Shown one piece after another: positions 8,052 through 15,994 of a stretch of 26,714 bases of DNA. The position numbers were made by a program, and so were the translations under genes. This DNA comes from GCA-002712045 sp028112705 (GTDB taxonomy: Bacteria; Pseudomonadota; Alphaproteobacteria; Rhodobacterales; Rhodobacteraceae). Where the stretch lies: NCBI GenBank assembly GCA_028112705.1, contig JAOGYN010000018.1, positions 1 to 26,714 of the forward strand. The letters run 5' to 3'. The notes under the pieces are model-generated. The model saw nothing but the letters and a program-made list of their open reading frames with translations. It did no database searches and had not been told where the DNA came from. Within the stretch, counting starts at the first letter, position 1. Each line of letters begins with the position of its first letter.

Positions 8052-10412
8052 ATGTCAGAAGGAATTGGCGCACGAGTTCTGCGTAAGGAAGATAAAAGAT
8101 TCATCACTGGGCGAGGTAGATATACGGATGATATTAAAGCTGACAAACAAGCTTATGCTGCATTTGTTAGAAGCCCTCACGCTCATGCTATTATTAGAGG
8201 AATCGATGCTAAGGTTGCTGAAGAGACTAGTGGTGTAATTGGTGTTATGAATGGCAGTCAATTAACTGGTGATGGCATTGGTAATATTATATGTGGTTGG
8301 GCGATTTCATCAAAAGATGGAAGTCCAATGAATATGGGAGCTTGGAGTGCTCTAGCCACTGAAAAAGTTCGTTATGTGGGCGACACAGTGGCAGTGGTAA
8401 TTGCTGAAAGTCAAGAAATTGCCCGTAATGCCACTGAACTTGTTGAGGTGGATTACGATGTTTTACCTGCTGTAGTTAACTCTGTAGAATCATTGCAAAA
8501 TAATGCAAGCCAAATTCATGAAAACGCGCCAGGAAATTTGATTTTTGATTGGGAAATTGGAAATTTATTAGAAACTGATGAAGCTTTGAAAAATGCTGCA
8601 CATATTACGAAACTTGAACTTACAAATAATCGATTGAGCCCTAACGCCATGGAGCCTCGTTCAGCGTTGGCAATGTATAATTCTATTGAGGATCATTACA
8701 CATTATATACAACCAGCCAAAATCCACATGTCGCAAGATTGGTTTTATCAGCTTTTTATCAAGTTGCTCCAGAGCATAAGTTACGGGTAATCGCACCTGA
8801 TGTTGGTGGTGGGTTTGGTTCAAAAATTTTTATTTATCCTGAAGAAATCACATGTTTATGGGCATCTATGAAAACTGGACGGTCTGTAAAATGGACTAGT
8901 GATCGAACCGAAGCTTTTTTAACTGACGCGCATGGTCGAGATCACATTTCGATGGCTCAAATTGGTTTTGATTCAGACAACAAGATCGTAGGTTTAAAAG
9001 TTAATACCAAAGCAAATTTGGGCGCCTATATGTCACTTTTTAGTTCTGCGGTTCCCACTTACTTATATGCTACATTACTTTCTGGTCAGTATAATATAAG
9101 CAATATTTATTGCGATGTCCAAGCGGTTTACACGAATACTGCGCCAGTGGATGCCTACAGGGGGGCTGGTAGGCCAGAGGCTTGTTATTTAGTTGAAAGA
9201 ATTATGGAAACTGCAGCTAGAGAACTTGGAGTTTCTCCAGTGGAACTACGACGGCAAAACTTTATTACAGAGTTTCCTCATGAAACTCCTGTAATAATGA
9301 CCTATGATGTGGGAGATTATGCCGCAAATTTGGAGCAAGCAATGGAAGCTTCAAATTACAACTCTTTCAATAAAAGACGAGTTGAGGCTCAAAAGCGAGG
9401 TAAGCTAAGAGGTCTTGGAATGTCCTGTTATATCGAAGCCTGTGGAATAGCGCCATCTGCTGCAGTTGGTTCCTTGGGAGCGGGTGTTGGGCTTTGGGAA
9501 AGTGCCGAAGTAAGAGTTAATCCAGTAGGTACTATCGAAGTTTTAACGGGAAGCCATAGTCATGGGCAGGGTCATGAAACTACTTTTGCTCAGGTAGTCG
9601 CGGATAGATTTGGTTTGCCAATTGATAATATTCAAATTGTTCACGGTGATACTGATAAAGTACAAATGGGTATGGGGACTTACGGATCACGATCCGGTGC
9701 AGTTGGTATGTCTGCTATAGCTAGAGCATTAGATAAAGTTGAGGCCAAAGTTAAGAAAATTGCAGCGCATGTTTTGGAGGCTGAAGAGTCTGAAATAATT
9801 ATTGAGTCGGGTGAGGTGAAGGTGTTGGGTACAAATAAGGGTATGGCTTGGCATGAGGTTGGTCTGGCCGCCTATACCGGTCATAACCTTCCTGAGGGCA
9901 TGGAACCTGGTTTGAAGGAAGGATGTTTTTACGACCCAGTTAATTTCACTTTTCCATCGGGATGTTATATTTGCGAAGTTGAAGTTGATCCAGAAACTGG
10001 TGTTACAGATATAATCCAATTTGTGGCTTCAGATGATTTTGGAACTATAATAAATCCAATGATTGTTGAAGGTCAGGTTCACGGTGGTTTGGCTCAAGGT
10101 ATTGGACAAGCAATGTTTGAAAATGTTGTTTATGATACTGAAGGACAATTATTATCCGCCTCTTACATGGATTATACAATGCCGAGGGCAGATGACCTTC
10201 CGATGTATCAAGTTATGCATAAATCTACAGTTTGTCCTTCCAACCCTCTTGGAATTAAGGGTTGTGGTGAGGCGGGAGCAATTGGTTCACCACCTGCGGT
10301 AATAAATGCAATTACGGATGCTATCGGCAATAACTCATTAGAAATGCCTGCAAGTCCAGCAAATGTGTGGGCGGCCTTGCAACTTAACTCTCCAAAGCTC
10401 GCAGCAGAATAA
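8052..10412 (+). CDS. coxL: molybdenum hydroxylase large subunit (form II CoxL)
   Basis: Molybdopterin-binding catalytic subunit, 786 aa, xanthine oxidase family. The N-terminus 'RVLRKEDKRFITGRGRYTDD' is typical of CoxL-like proteins. GGGFGSK is at 252-258 and GSHSHGQGHETT in the second half. The catalytic glutamate is Glu740 in GCGEAGAIGSPP. The active-site loop reads AYRGAGR (368-374), with Gly371 where form I CO dehydrogenase has the copper-binding Cys388 in AYRCSFR. That is the form II signature, so this is unlikely to be a genuine aerobic CO dehydrogenase; it probably hydroxylates some organic carbonyl or heterocyclic compound. GGAGAAC precedes the ATG. The order S-L-M also matches form II. 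No coxD/E/F maturation genes are present. Confidence 0.95.
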   Translation: MSEGIGARVLRKEDKRFITGRGRYTDDIKADKQAYAAFVRSPHAHAIIRGIDAKVAEETSGVIGVMNGSQLTGDGIGNIICGWAISSKDGSPMNMGAWSALATEKVRYVGDTVAVVIAESQEIARNATELVEVDYDVLPAVVNSVESLQNNASQIHENAPGNLIFDWEIGNLLETDEALKNAAHITKLELTNNRLSPNAMEPRSALAMYNSIEDHYTLYTTSQNPHVARLVLSAFYQVAPEHKLRVIAPDVGGGFGSKIFIYPEEITCLWASMKTGRSVKWTSDRTEAFLTDAHGRDHISMAQIGFDSDNKIVGLKVNTKANLGAYMSLFSSAVPTYLYATLLSGQYNISNIYCDVQAVYTNTAPVDAYRGAGRPEACYLVERIMETAARELGVSPVELRRQNFITEFPHETPVIMTYDVGDYAANLEQAMEASNYNSFNKRRVEAQKRGKLRGLGMSCYIEACGIAPSAAVGSLGAGVGLWESAEVRVNPVGTIEVLTGSHSHGQGHETTFAQVVADRFGLPIDNIQIVHGDTDKVQMGMGTYGSRSGAVGMSAIARALDKVEAKVKKIAAHVLEAEESEIIIESGEVKVLGTNKGMAWHEVGLAAYTGHNLPEGMEPGLKEGCFYDPVNFTFPSGCYICEVEVDPETGVTDIIQFVASDDFGTIINPMIVEGQVHGGLAQGIGQAMFENVVYDTEGQLLSASYMDYTMPRADDLPMYQVMHKSTVCPSNPLGIKGCGEAGAIGSPPAVINAITDAIGNNSLEMPASPANVWAALQLNSPKLAAE

Positions 10413-10423
10413 GGATTCAAAAT

Positions 10424-11218
10424 ATGTATGACTTACAATACTATAAAGCAAAAACTGTAGATGATGCTGCGGTTAAAATTAATCAAGCCAAAGATGGGAA
10501 ATATATAGCAGGCGGCCAGACATTAATACCAACAATGAAAGCGCGGTTAGCGTCACCAAGTGATTTAATTGATATTAGCCAGATAGATAGTATGACAGGA
10601 ATCAAGATTACTGACTCTGAGATTATTATTAATGCTTCTACAACTCACGATGAAGTGGCGAATTCTTTGGAGGTACAGCGAGTAATTCCTGTTCTTTCTG
10701 ATTTGGCTGGAAATATTGGAGACCCCGCTGTTCGCGCTAGGGGAACTATTGGTGGTTCTGTCGCAAACAATGATCCAGCGGCAGATTATCCAGCAATATG
10801 CCTTGGACTCGATGCCACAATTATTACTAATTTACGTGAGATTAATGCTAATGATTTTTTTGAAAGCTTTTTCGAAACAAGTCTTCAAGATGATGAATTA
10901 ATTATAGCAATAAAATTGAATGTACCAATAAAAGCAGCATATAAGAAATTCCCAAACCCGGCATCTAGATATGCGATGGTTGGTGTTTTTATTGGTATTC
11001 TTGAAAACGGTGCAAGAGTGTCTATTACTGGAGCAGGAAATACTGGCGTATTTCGATCTTTAGATATGGAAAAGGCTCTTGAGAAAGATTTTTCTGTAGC
11101 TGCAATATCAAATATAAAAGTGCCGTTAGTTGAGATAATGTCTGATTTACATGGATCAGCAGAATATCGAGCCCATCTTATAGGAGTTATGGCTAAGCGT
11201 GCAGTTATGTCTTGTTAA
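10424..11218 (+). CDS. coxM: molybdenum hydroxylase FAD subunit (form II CoxM)
   Basis: FAD-binding medium subunit, 264 aa, at the short end for CoxM (about 265-290). Both FAD pyrophosphate motifs are visible: 'AGGQTLIPTMKARLASPSDL' near residue 26 and 'GDPAVRARGTIGGSVANNDP' near 100-120. The C-terminal CO-dehydrogenase flavoprotein domain covers about 160-264. It takes electrons from the CoxS clusters and hands them to an acceptor. AAGGA is 9 nt before the ATG and the gene starts 11 bp after coxL, so the two are surely one operon. It ends the cox unit; no strong terminator follows. Confidence 0.94.
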   Translation: MYDLQYYKAKTVDDAAVKINQAKDGKYIAGGQTLIPTMKARLASPSDLIDISQIDSMTGIKITDSEIIINASTTHDEVANSLEVQRVIPVLSDLAGNIGDPAVRARGTIGGSVANNDPAADYPAICLGLDATIITNLREINANDFFESFFETSLQDDELIIAIKLNVPIKAAYKKFPNPASRYAMVGVFIGILENGARVSITGAGNTGVFRSLDMEKALEKDFSVAAISNIKVPLVEIMSDLHGSAEYRAHLIGVMAKRAVMSC

Positions 11219-11428
11219 GAAAAAACTAGCAAAGATATAACATCTAAATCATTATCTAGATTTTTAGAATAATCTTCACGATAATGATATTTTCTATTAA
11301 CTTTTTTATAATTTACCGTAAGGTTATGTGAGTTACTTTATTTTCAAAAGTTTATTTGAAGTTTAGACTGGATTTTTAGCTTTTTAGCACCATCTATATG
11401 TCGTGCATAGTGTTTTAAGGAGAAATTG
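11219..11428 (+). promoter_or_regulatory. coxM-folE2 intergenic region
   Basis: The largest gap in the window (210 bp) and strongly AT-rich. It should contain the coxM transcript end and the folE2 promoter. A weak 5-bp dyad (AAATC...GATTT) follows coxM without a real T-tract. Near 11318-11336 the sequence GTAA-N11-TTAC, with an internal GTTATGTGA, faintly resembles a Zur-type dyad, but the arms match over only four bases. AAGGAGA (11417-11423) is the folE2 ribosome binding site. No small ORF with convincing features is seen. Confidence 0.3.
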
Positions 11429-12442
11429 GTGAATATTCATAATAACGATGTTGAAATTATGTCAGGGTCTTTGGAAGAAATAGGAAAAGAGTCCAAAGAA
11501 AACTTAACTGAACTTGAAAATAATTATGATTCTACTTTTGTTCCTACTGAGGAATATATTAAGTCTTTACCTGATCTTCAGAATGGGCCCGCTAGTTTGA
11601 TAAAAGGTGCTAATAAACAAATTCAACATGTTGGCGTGTCAAATTTCAAACTACCCATTAGATATAAAGTCAGAAATGGTGGCGAGTTATTAATCGAAAC
11701 AGCGGTTACGGGCTCAGTATCTTTGGATGCTAATAAAAAAGGCATTAATATGAGTAGAATTATGCGCTCATTTTATAAACATGCAGATAGTCAATTTAAT
11801 TTTGAGATTATAGAAGCAGCATTAGATGATTATAAATCGGATTTGGATAGCTTAGATGCCAGAATTCAGATGCGATTTTCATTTCCGATGAAAAAAAAAT
11901 CTCTCCGATCTAATTTGGAAGGCTTCCAATATTATAATATCGCACTTGAATTAGTCGATAATGGGGGAGTGAGGTCAAAAATAATCCATGTAGACTATGT
12001 ATACTCATCTACCTGCCCATGCTCTCTGGAATTATCAGAGCATGCTAGGACGGAACGGGCACAATTTGCGACACCACATTCGCAAAGATCTATTGCTAGA
12101 ATTTCAGCTTTAATAAACCCAGGTCAACATTTATGGATTGAAGATATTGTTGAGCTTTGCCGTGTGGCTGTACCAACCGAAACACAAGTAATGGTAAAAC
12201 GTGAAGATGAGCAAGCGTTTGCTGAGTTAAATGCTGCTAATCCAATATTTGTTGAAGATGCTGCCCGTTTGTTTTGTGAGCAATTAGAAAAATGCAATTC
12301 TGTCACTGATTTTAGAGTAGTTGCGAGCCATCAAGAGAGTTTACACAGTCATGATGCGGTATCTGTCTTAACAAGCGGTCCTACCTTCGCACAAACTGGT
12401 CTAGAACCCATGCTGTTTCAATCATTATATCATACAAGTTAA
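11429..12442 (+). CDS. folE2: GTP cyclohydrolase FolE2 (type IB)
   Basis: GTP cyclohydrolase of the COG1469 type, 337 aa from a GTG at 11429. It converts GTP to 7,8-dihydroneopterin triphosphate for folate and related pterins. Diagnostic features: 'GVSNFKLPIRYK' at the start of the T-fold, KGINMSR near 104-110, the catalytic cysteine region SSTCPCSLELSEHAR (Cys196/Cys198), and 'ATPHSQRS'. The first 45 or so residues are an acidic extension before the conserved LPDLQ segment. Start choice: AAGGAGA lies 5 nt before the GTG; a TTG one codon earlier is too close, and an ATG at 11459 lacks a good site. FolE2 does not need zinc as strictly as FolE and is Zur-regulated in several bacteria, but no clear Zur box is seen here. 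Confidence 0.94.
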   Translation: MNIHNNDVEIMSGSLEEIGKESKENLTELENNYDSTFVPTEEYIKSLPDLQNGPASLIKGANKQIQHVGVSNFKLPIRYKVRNGGELLIETAVTGSVSLDANKKGINMSRIMRSFYKHADSQFNFEIIEAALDDYKSDLDSLDARIQMRFSFPMKKKSLRSNLEGFQYYNIALELVDNGGVRSKIIHVDYVYSSTCPCSLELSEHARTERAQFATPHSQRSIARISALINPGQHLWIEDIVELCRVAVPTETQVMVKREDEQAFAELNAANPIFVEDAARLFCEQLEKCNSVTDFRVVASHQESLHSHDAVSVLTSGPTFAQTGLEPMLFQSLYHTS

Positions 12443-12491
12443 TATAGGACACGTTTAGCGCCAACTTGACTGGAAATATTTCATCTAGATT

Positions 12492-12503
12492 ATCTTCGAA
12501 GAT
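12492..12503. repeat. 12-bp perfect palindrome upstream of cysE
   Basis: ATCTTCGAAGAT is its own reverse complement and lies 36 bp before the cysE ATG, within the 97-bp folE2-cysE spacer. It could be a dimeric operator half-turn or chance. No loop is available for a useful RNA hairpin. Confidence 0.4.
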
Positions 12504-12539
12504 GTGGATAACATGCGGGCAGAATAAGAGGCTAAAAAT

Positions 12540-13349
12540 ATGACAAAGCTAGAGCACAAACTTACAACAATTGATCCTGTTTGGTCAAAAATTCAAGATG
12601 ATGCGAGAGAAATGGTTACAAATGAACCATTGATGGCAAGCGTCGCCCATGTGTCTATTTTAAATCACAATTCTTTAGATCAAGCGTTGGCATTCAGACT
12701 TTCGAGCAAAATTAAGTCTATGGAAATTTCAGAGGAATTATTAGTTAGGGTTTTTTCAGATGCGTACTTAGCCCAACCAGAAATCGTGCAGTCAGCAAGA
12801 GCTGACTTCATTGCTTTTTATGAAAGAGATCCCGCATGTAATAAATTTCTCCAACCATTTCTTTATTACAAGGGCTTTCAAGCTGTGCAAAGCTATCGTG
12901 TGGCAAATTGGTTATGGAATAATAATCGAAAAGATTTAGCTTATTTCATTCAAAATAGATGTTCAGAAGTTTATAGTATCGATATTCACCCGGCTGCTGT
13001 AATTGGAAAAGGGTTAATGGTAGATCATGCTCATTCAATAGTTATTGGTGAAACGGCAGTTGTCGGAGATAATGTATCTATGCTTCATTCGGTAACGCTT
13101 GGAGGTACTGGAAAAAATGAGAAGGACAGGCATCCAAAAGTGGGTGATGGTGTATTGATTGGCGCTGGTGCAAAAGTTTTAGGTAATATCAAGATAGGAC
13201 ATTGTAGTCGTATTGCTGCGGGATCGGTAGTTTTGAAGGAAGTGCCGCCGTGTAAGACTGTGGCGGGGGTCCCTGCAAAAATTGTAGGTGAGGCTGGCTG
13301 CGACCAACCTTCGCTGACAATGGATCAACTTATCAAAGAAAATAAGTAA
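12540..13349 (+). CDS. cysE: serine O-acetyltransferase CysE
   Basis: Serine acetyltransferase, 269 aa (E. coli 273). It makes O-acetylserine from serine and acetyl-CoA, the committed step to cysteine. There is an N-terminal helical SATase domain (about 1-140) followed by the left-handed beta-helix hexapeptide repeats (about 143-250). Catalytic residues align as Asp148 (SIDIHPAA), His163 (MVDHAHS) and His198 (KDRHPK). 'VTLGGTGK' and 'GAGAKVLGNIKIG' are family hallmarks. The C-terminus ends QLIKENK and lacks the terminal isoleucine that inserts into the CysK active site in E. coli, so a classical cysteine synthase complex through that tail is doubtful. AAGAGG lies 8 nt before the ATG. Converges with pdhC, stops 8 bp apart. 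Confidence 0.96.
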   Translation: MTKLEHKLTTIDPVWSKIQDDAREMVTNEPLMASVAHVSILNHNSLDQALAFRLSSKIKSMEISEELLVRVFSDAYLAQPEIVQSARADFIAFYERDPACNKFLQPFLYYKGFQAVQSYRVANWLWNNNRKDLAYFIQNRCSEVYSIDIHPAAVIGKGLMVDHAHSIVIGETAVVGDNVSMLHSVTLGGTGKNEKDRHPKVGDGVLIGAGAKVLGNIKIGHCSRIAAGSVVLKEVPPCKTVAGVPAKIVGEAGCDQPSLTMDQLIKENK

Positions 13350-13356
13350 TTTCGTT

Positions 13357-14643
13357 TTAAACTAGAATTACACCAGGATTTTCCAAATTATATGAAATTT
13401 GTTCTAAAAATTTAGCCCCAATTGCACCGTCTATCATTCTATGATCTGCAGACAATGTAACAGATATTATAGATTTAACTGATATGCTCCCATCTTCTCC
13501 AACAATTGGAGTTTTTATTGCTGCACCTACTGCTAAAATTGAACCATGTGGAGGATTGATTACTGCATCAAAATTTTTAATTCCCATCATGCCTAAGCTG
13601 GAAACTGAAAAACTTCCACCATGATACTCTTGTGGTTTTAATTCTTTTTTTCGAGCCCGCTCTGCTAAAGATTTAATTTCAATTGATATTTCAATTAGTG
13701 TTTTCTTTTCTGCATCTAGTAAAACGGGTGTCAACAAACCTCCTTCTATTGCTACAGCTACGGCAATATCTGAGGCAGAAAATGATAATATCTGATCCTC
13801 TGCCCAAATGACATTGCATTCTGGCACTGATTGTAAGGCCATAGCACAAGCCTTAATTATAAAATCATTTATTGAGATTTTTATATTTCGTTCTTTTAGG
13901 CCTTCATTCATTTGTGACCTTATATTGATCAATGAATCAATTTTTATGTCTCGTCTTAAATAATAGTGGGGAATGGTTTGCTTTGAAATGGTAAGTCTTG
14001 AAATAATTGTTTTTCTCATTCCACTTATTTCAACATTTTTATATTCTCGATTAGAATATGCTTTTAAAATATCTATTTTCTTGCTTTGCTCTATTGAGTG
14101 ATCTGTCTGTATGAATTTCTTTAGAGAAGACTTTTGGCTTATAATCTCATCATTTATGATATCAGCTTTAATAATACGGCCCCTAGGTCCTGTACCTTTA
14201 ATTTTACTTAAATCAATATTTCTCTCACCTGCTATTCTTCTTGCTAATGGCGTTGAGAAAAAACGGTTTTTGGGTTTTTTATGCTGAATATCCTTCTTGT
14301 TAATATTATTTTCTTTTGTTGTGGTTCTGTTTTCGGTTGTATGCTTATCAACTGATAAACTTTCCTGTTCCATAATTTTGTCTGAACTGCTTTCGCTAGA
14401 ACCTTCACCTTGTATTTTTGCAATGACAGAGTTAACTGCGATGTCTTCCTGACCTTCTTCAACTAATAGTTGAAGAATTTCACCCTCTTCAACTGCTTCA
14501 AATTCCATTATGGCTTTATCAGTTTCAATTTCTGCAAGTAAATCACCAGCCTTTACTATGTCACCCTTTTTAACAATCCATTTTGCTAATGTTCCTACTT
14601 CCATTGTGGGTGACAGTGCAGGCATCAAGATATCAGTTACCAT
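13357..14643 (-). CDS. pdhC: pyruvate dehydrogenase E2, dihydrolipoyl acetyltransferase
   Basis: E2 core of the pyruvate dehydrogenase complex, 428 aa, moving acetyl groups from lipoyl-lysine to CoA. One lipoyl domain (about 1-78) has Lys43 in ETDKAIMEFE. A Lys/Thr/Ser-rich linker follows, then a peripheral-subunit-binding domain (about 128-165, 'STPLARRIAGERNIDL', GTGPRGRI) and the catalytic domain with His401 in ADHRMIDG. It overlaps the 3' end of pdhB by 11 bp. Start: ATG codons at 14646 and 14643 are adjacent, and the GGTGGA-like site spaces better to 14643; the frame opens at a GTG at 14655. The DNA stop meets cysE from the other strand. The usual following gene lpd (E3) is not here. Confidence 0.95.
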   Translation of the reverse strand: MVTDILMPALSPTMEVGTLAKWIVKKGDIVKAGDLLAEIETDKAIMEFEAVEEGEILQLLVEEGQEDIAVNSVIAKIQGEGSSESSSDKIMEQESLSVDKHTTENRTTTKENNINKKDIQHKKPKNRFFSTPLARRIAGERNIDLSKIKGTGPRGRIIKADIINDEIISQKSSLKKFIQTDHSIEQSKKIDILKAYSNREYKNVEISGMRKTIISRLTISKQTIPHYYLRRDIKIDSLINIRSQMNEGLKERNIKISINDFIIKACAMALQSVPECNVIWAEDQILSFSASDIAVAVAIEGGLLTPVLLDAEKKTLIEISIEIKSLAERARKKELKPQEYHGGSFSVSSLGMMGIKNFDAVINPPHGSILAVGAAIKTPIVGEDGSISVKSIISVTLSADHRMIDGAIGAKFLEQISYNLENPGVILV

Positions 14644-15994
14644 CATTTCCACCACTTTTATAAGTTACTTTCTCGACTGCTTTAACTATTTCATCTACCG
14701 TTATTAAAGATAGTTTTTCTAAATTTGCTGCATAAGGCATTGGGATGTCTTTACCTGTACAGTTTAAGATTGGGGCATCCAAATAGTCGAAAGCTTTTTC
14801 AACAAGCATGGCCGATATGTGATTGCCAATTGACCCAATAGGAAAACCCTCTTCAACTGTGACACATCGATTTGTTTTCATAACAGAATCTATAATCGTT
14901 TGTGTATCCATTGGACGTAAGCTTCGGAGATCTATTACTTCTGCGCTTATTCCTTGTAGGTCCAATTTTTTGGCAGCTTTTAATGAGTGGTCTACACCTA
15001 TTCCAAAGCTTACCAGGGTTACGTCTGATCCATTTCGTCTTATTTTAGCTTTTCCAATTGGAACAGTGTGGTCCACTTCTCCATTAGTGATAAACTTTTT
15101 GTTATATAATATTTCATTTTCTAAGAATATTACGGGGTTTGGATCTCTTATTGCAGACTTTAATAATCCTTTAGCATCATCTGCAGAGTAGGGCGCGCAA
15201 ACTTTTAGCCCCGGAATATGAGTAAACCAAGCCGCAAAATCTTGACTATGCTGCGCGCCAACACGAGAAGCAGCCCCATTAGGGCCTCTAAAGACTAACT
15301 GTGCACTCATTTGACCACCTGACATATATAAGGTTTTTGCTGCTGAATTAATAATTTGATCCATAGCTTGTAGCGCAAAGTTAAATGTCATAAATTCTAC
15401 TATTGGTTTTAATCCACCAAATGCAGCTCCTATTGCTAAACCTGTAAATGCATGTTCAGTGATTGGAGTGTCAATCACCCGATCTTCTCCAAATTCTTCT
15501 AATAAACCCTGACTAACTTTATATGCTCCTTGATACTGAGCAACTTCCTCACCCATTAAAAAAACATTACTATCAAGACGCATTTCCTCTGCCATTGCGT
15601 CTCTTAAAGCTTCTCGAACAGTAATTTCTGAAGTATCGTTGGGAATTTCTTCTTGGTTTGATTTTTTAATTTGAGGAGCAATTTTTGAATTAGGATTACT
15701 TGCTTTTTTCTTTTTATCTTCTTTTTGCGTTAGTTTGATATCTTTAATTTCGTCAGTTTCTTTTATTAATGCGATTACTGAGTTCACTAAAATATTTTCC
15801 ACTCCTTCTGAAGCCATCAGTTTTTGAATCGTACCGTCATGATATGATTCAAGCTCCATTGTTGCTTTATCAGTTTCAATTTCAGCAATGATATCGCCTA
15901 CCTTTACAATATCACCCGATTTTACGAGCCACTTTGCTATTTTGCCTTCTTCCATTGTGGGGGAGAGTGCTGGCATTAAAATTTCAATAGTCAT
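14633..15994 (-). CDS. pdhB: pyruvate dehydrogenase E1 beta with N-terminal lipoyl domain
   Basis: E1-beta subunit, 453 aa, longer than the usual 325 aa because of an N-terminal lipoyl domain (residues 1-78, lipoyl Lys43 in ETDKATMELE) and a charged linker (about 80-128). The transketolase-like E1-beta fold starts at 'TVREALRDAMAEEMRLD' and contains 'MGEEVAQYQGAYKVSQGL' and 'PITEHAFTGLAIGAAFGGL'. Lipoylated E1-beta is an established alphaproteobacterial feature (for example Sinorhizobium, Zymomonas). The ATG at 15994 overlaps the pdhA TGA as ATGA, indicating coupled translation; an upstream in-frame start at 16024 would add an unrelated segment. With E1-alpha it decarboxylates pyruvate using thiamine diphosphate. 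Confidence 0.96.
   Translation of the reverse strand: MTIEILMPALSPTMEEGKIAKWLVKSGDIVKVGDIIAEIETDKATMELESYHDGTIQKLMASEGVENILVNSVIALIKETDEIKDIKLTQKEDKKKKASNPNSKIAPQIKKSNQEEIPNDTSEITVREALRDAMAEEMRLDSNVFLMGEEVAQYQGAYKVSQGLLEEFGEDRVIDTPITEHAFTGLAIGAAFGGLKPIVEFMTFNFALQAMDQIINSAAKTLYMSGGQMSAQLVFRGPNGAASRVGAQHSQDFAAWFTHIPGLKVCAPYSADDAKGLLKSAIRDPNPVIFLENEILYNKKFITNGEVDHTVPIGKAKIRRNGSDVTLVSFGIGVDHSLKAAKKLDLQGISAEVIDLRSLRPMDTQTIIDSVMKTNRCVTVEEGFPIGSIGNHISAMLVEKAFDYLDAPILNCTGKDIPMPYAANLEKLSLITVDEIVKAVEKVTYKSGGNDGN

Noticed and set aside
8052..10412. Authentic form I CO dehydrogenase
   Set aside because: Active-site loop is AYRGAGR without the cysteine, and gene order is S-L-M.
13357..14655. 2-oxoglutarate or branched-chain dehydrogenase E2 instead of PDH E2
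   Set aside because: Direct overlap with lipoylated pdhB and ftsB-pdhA linkage fit pyruvate dehydrogenase; the catalytic end and PSBD also look PDH-like.
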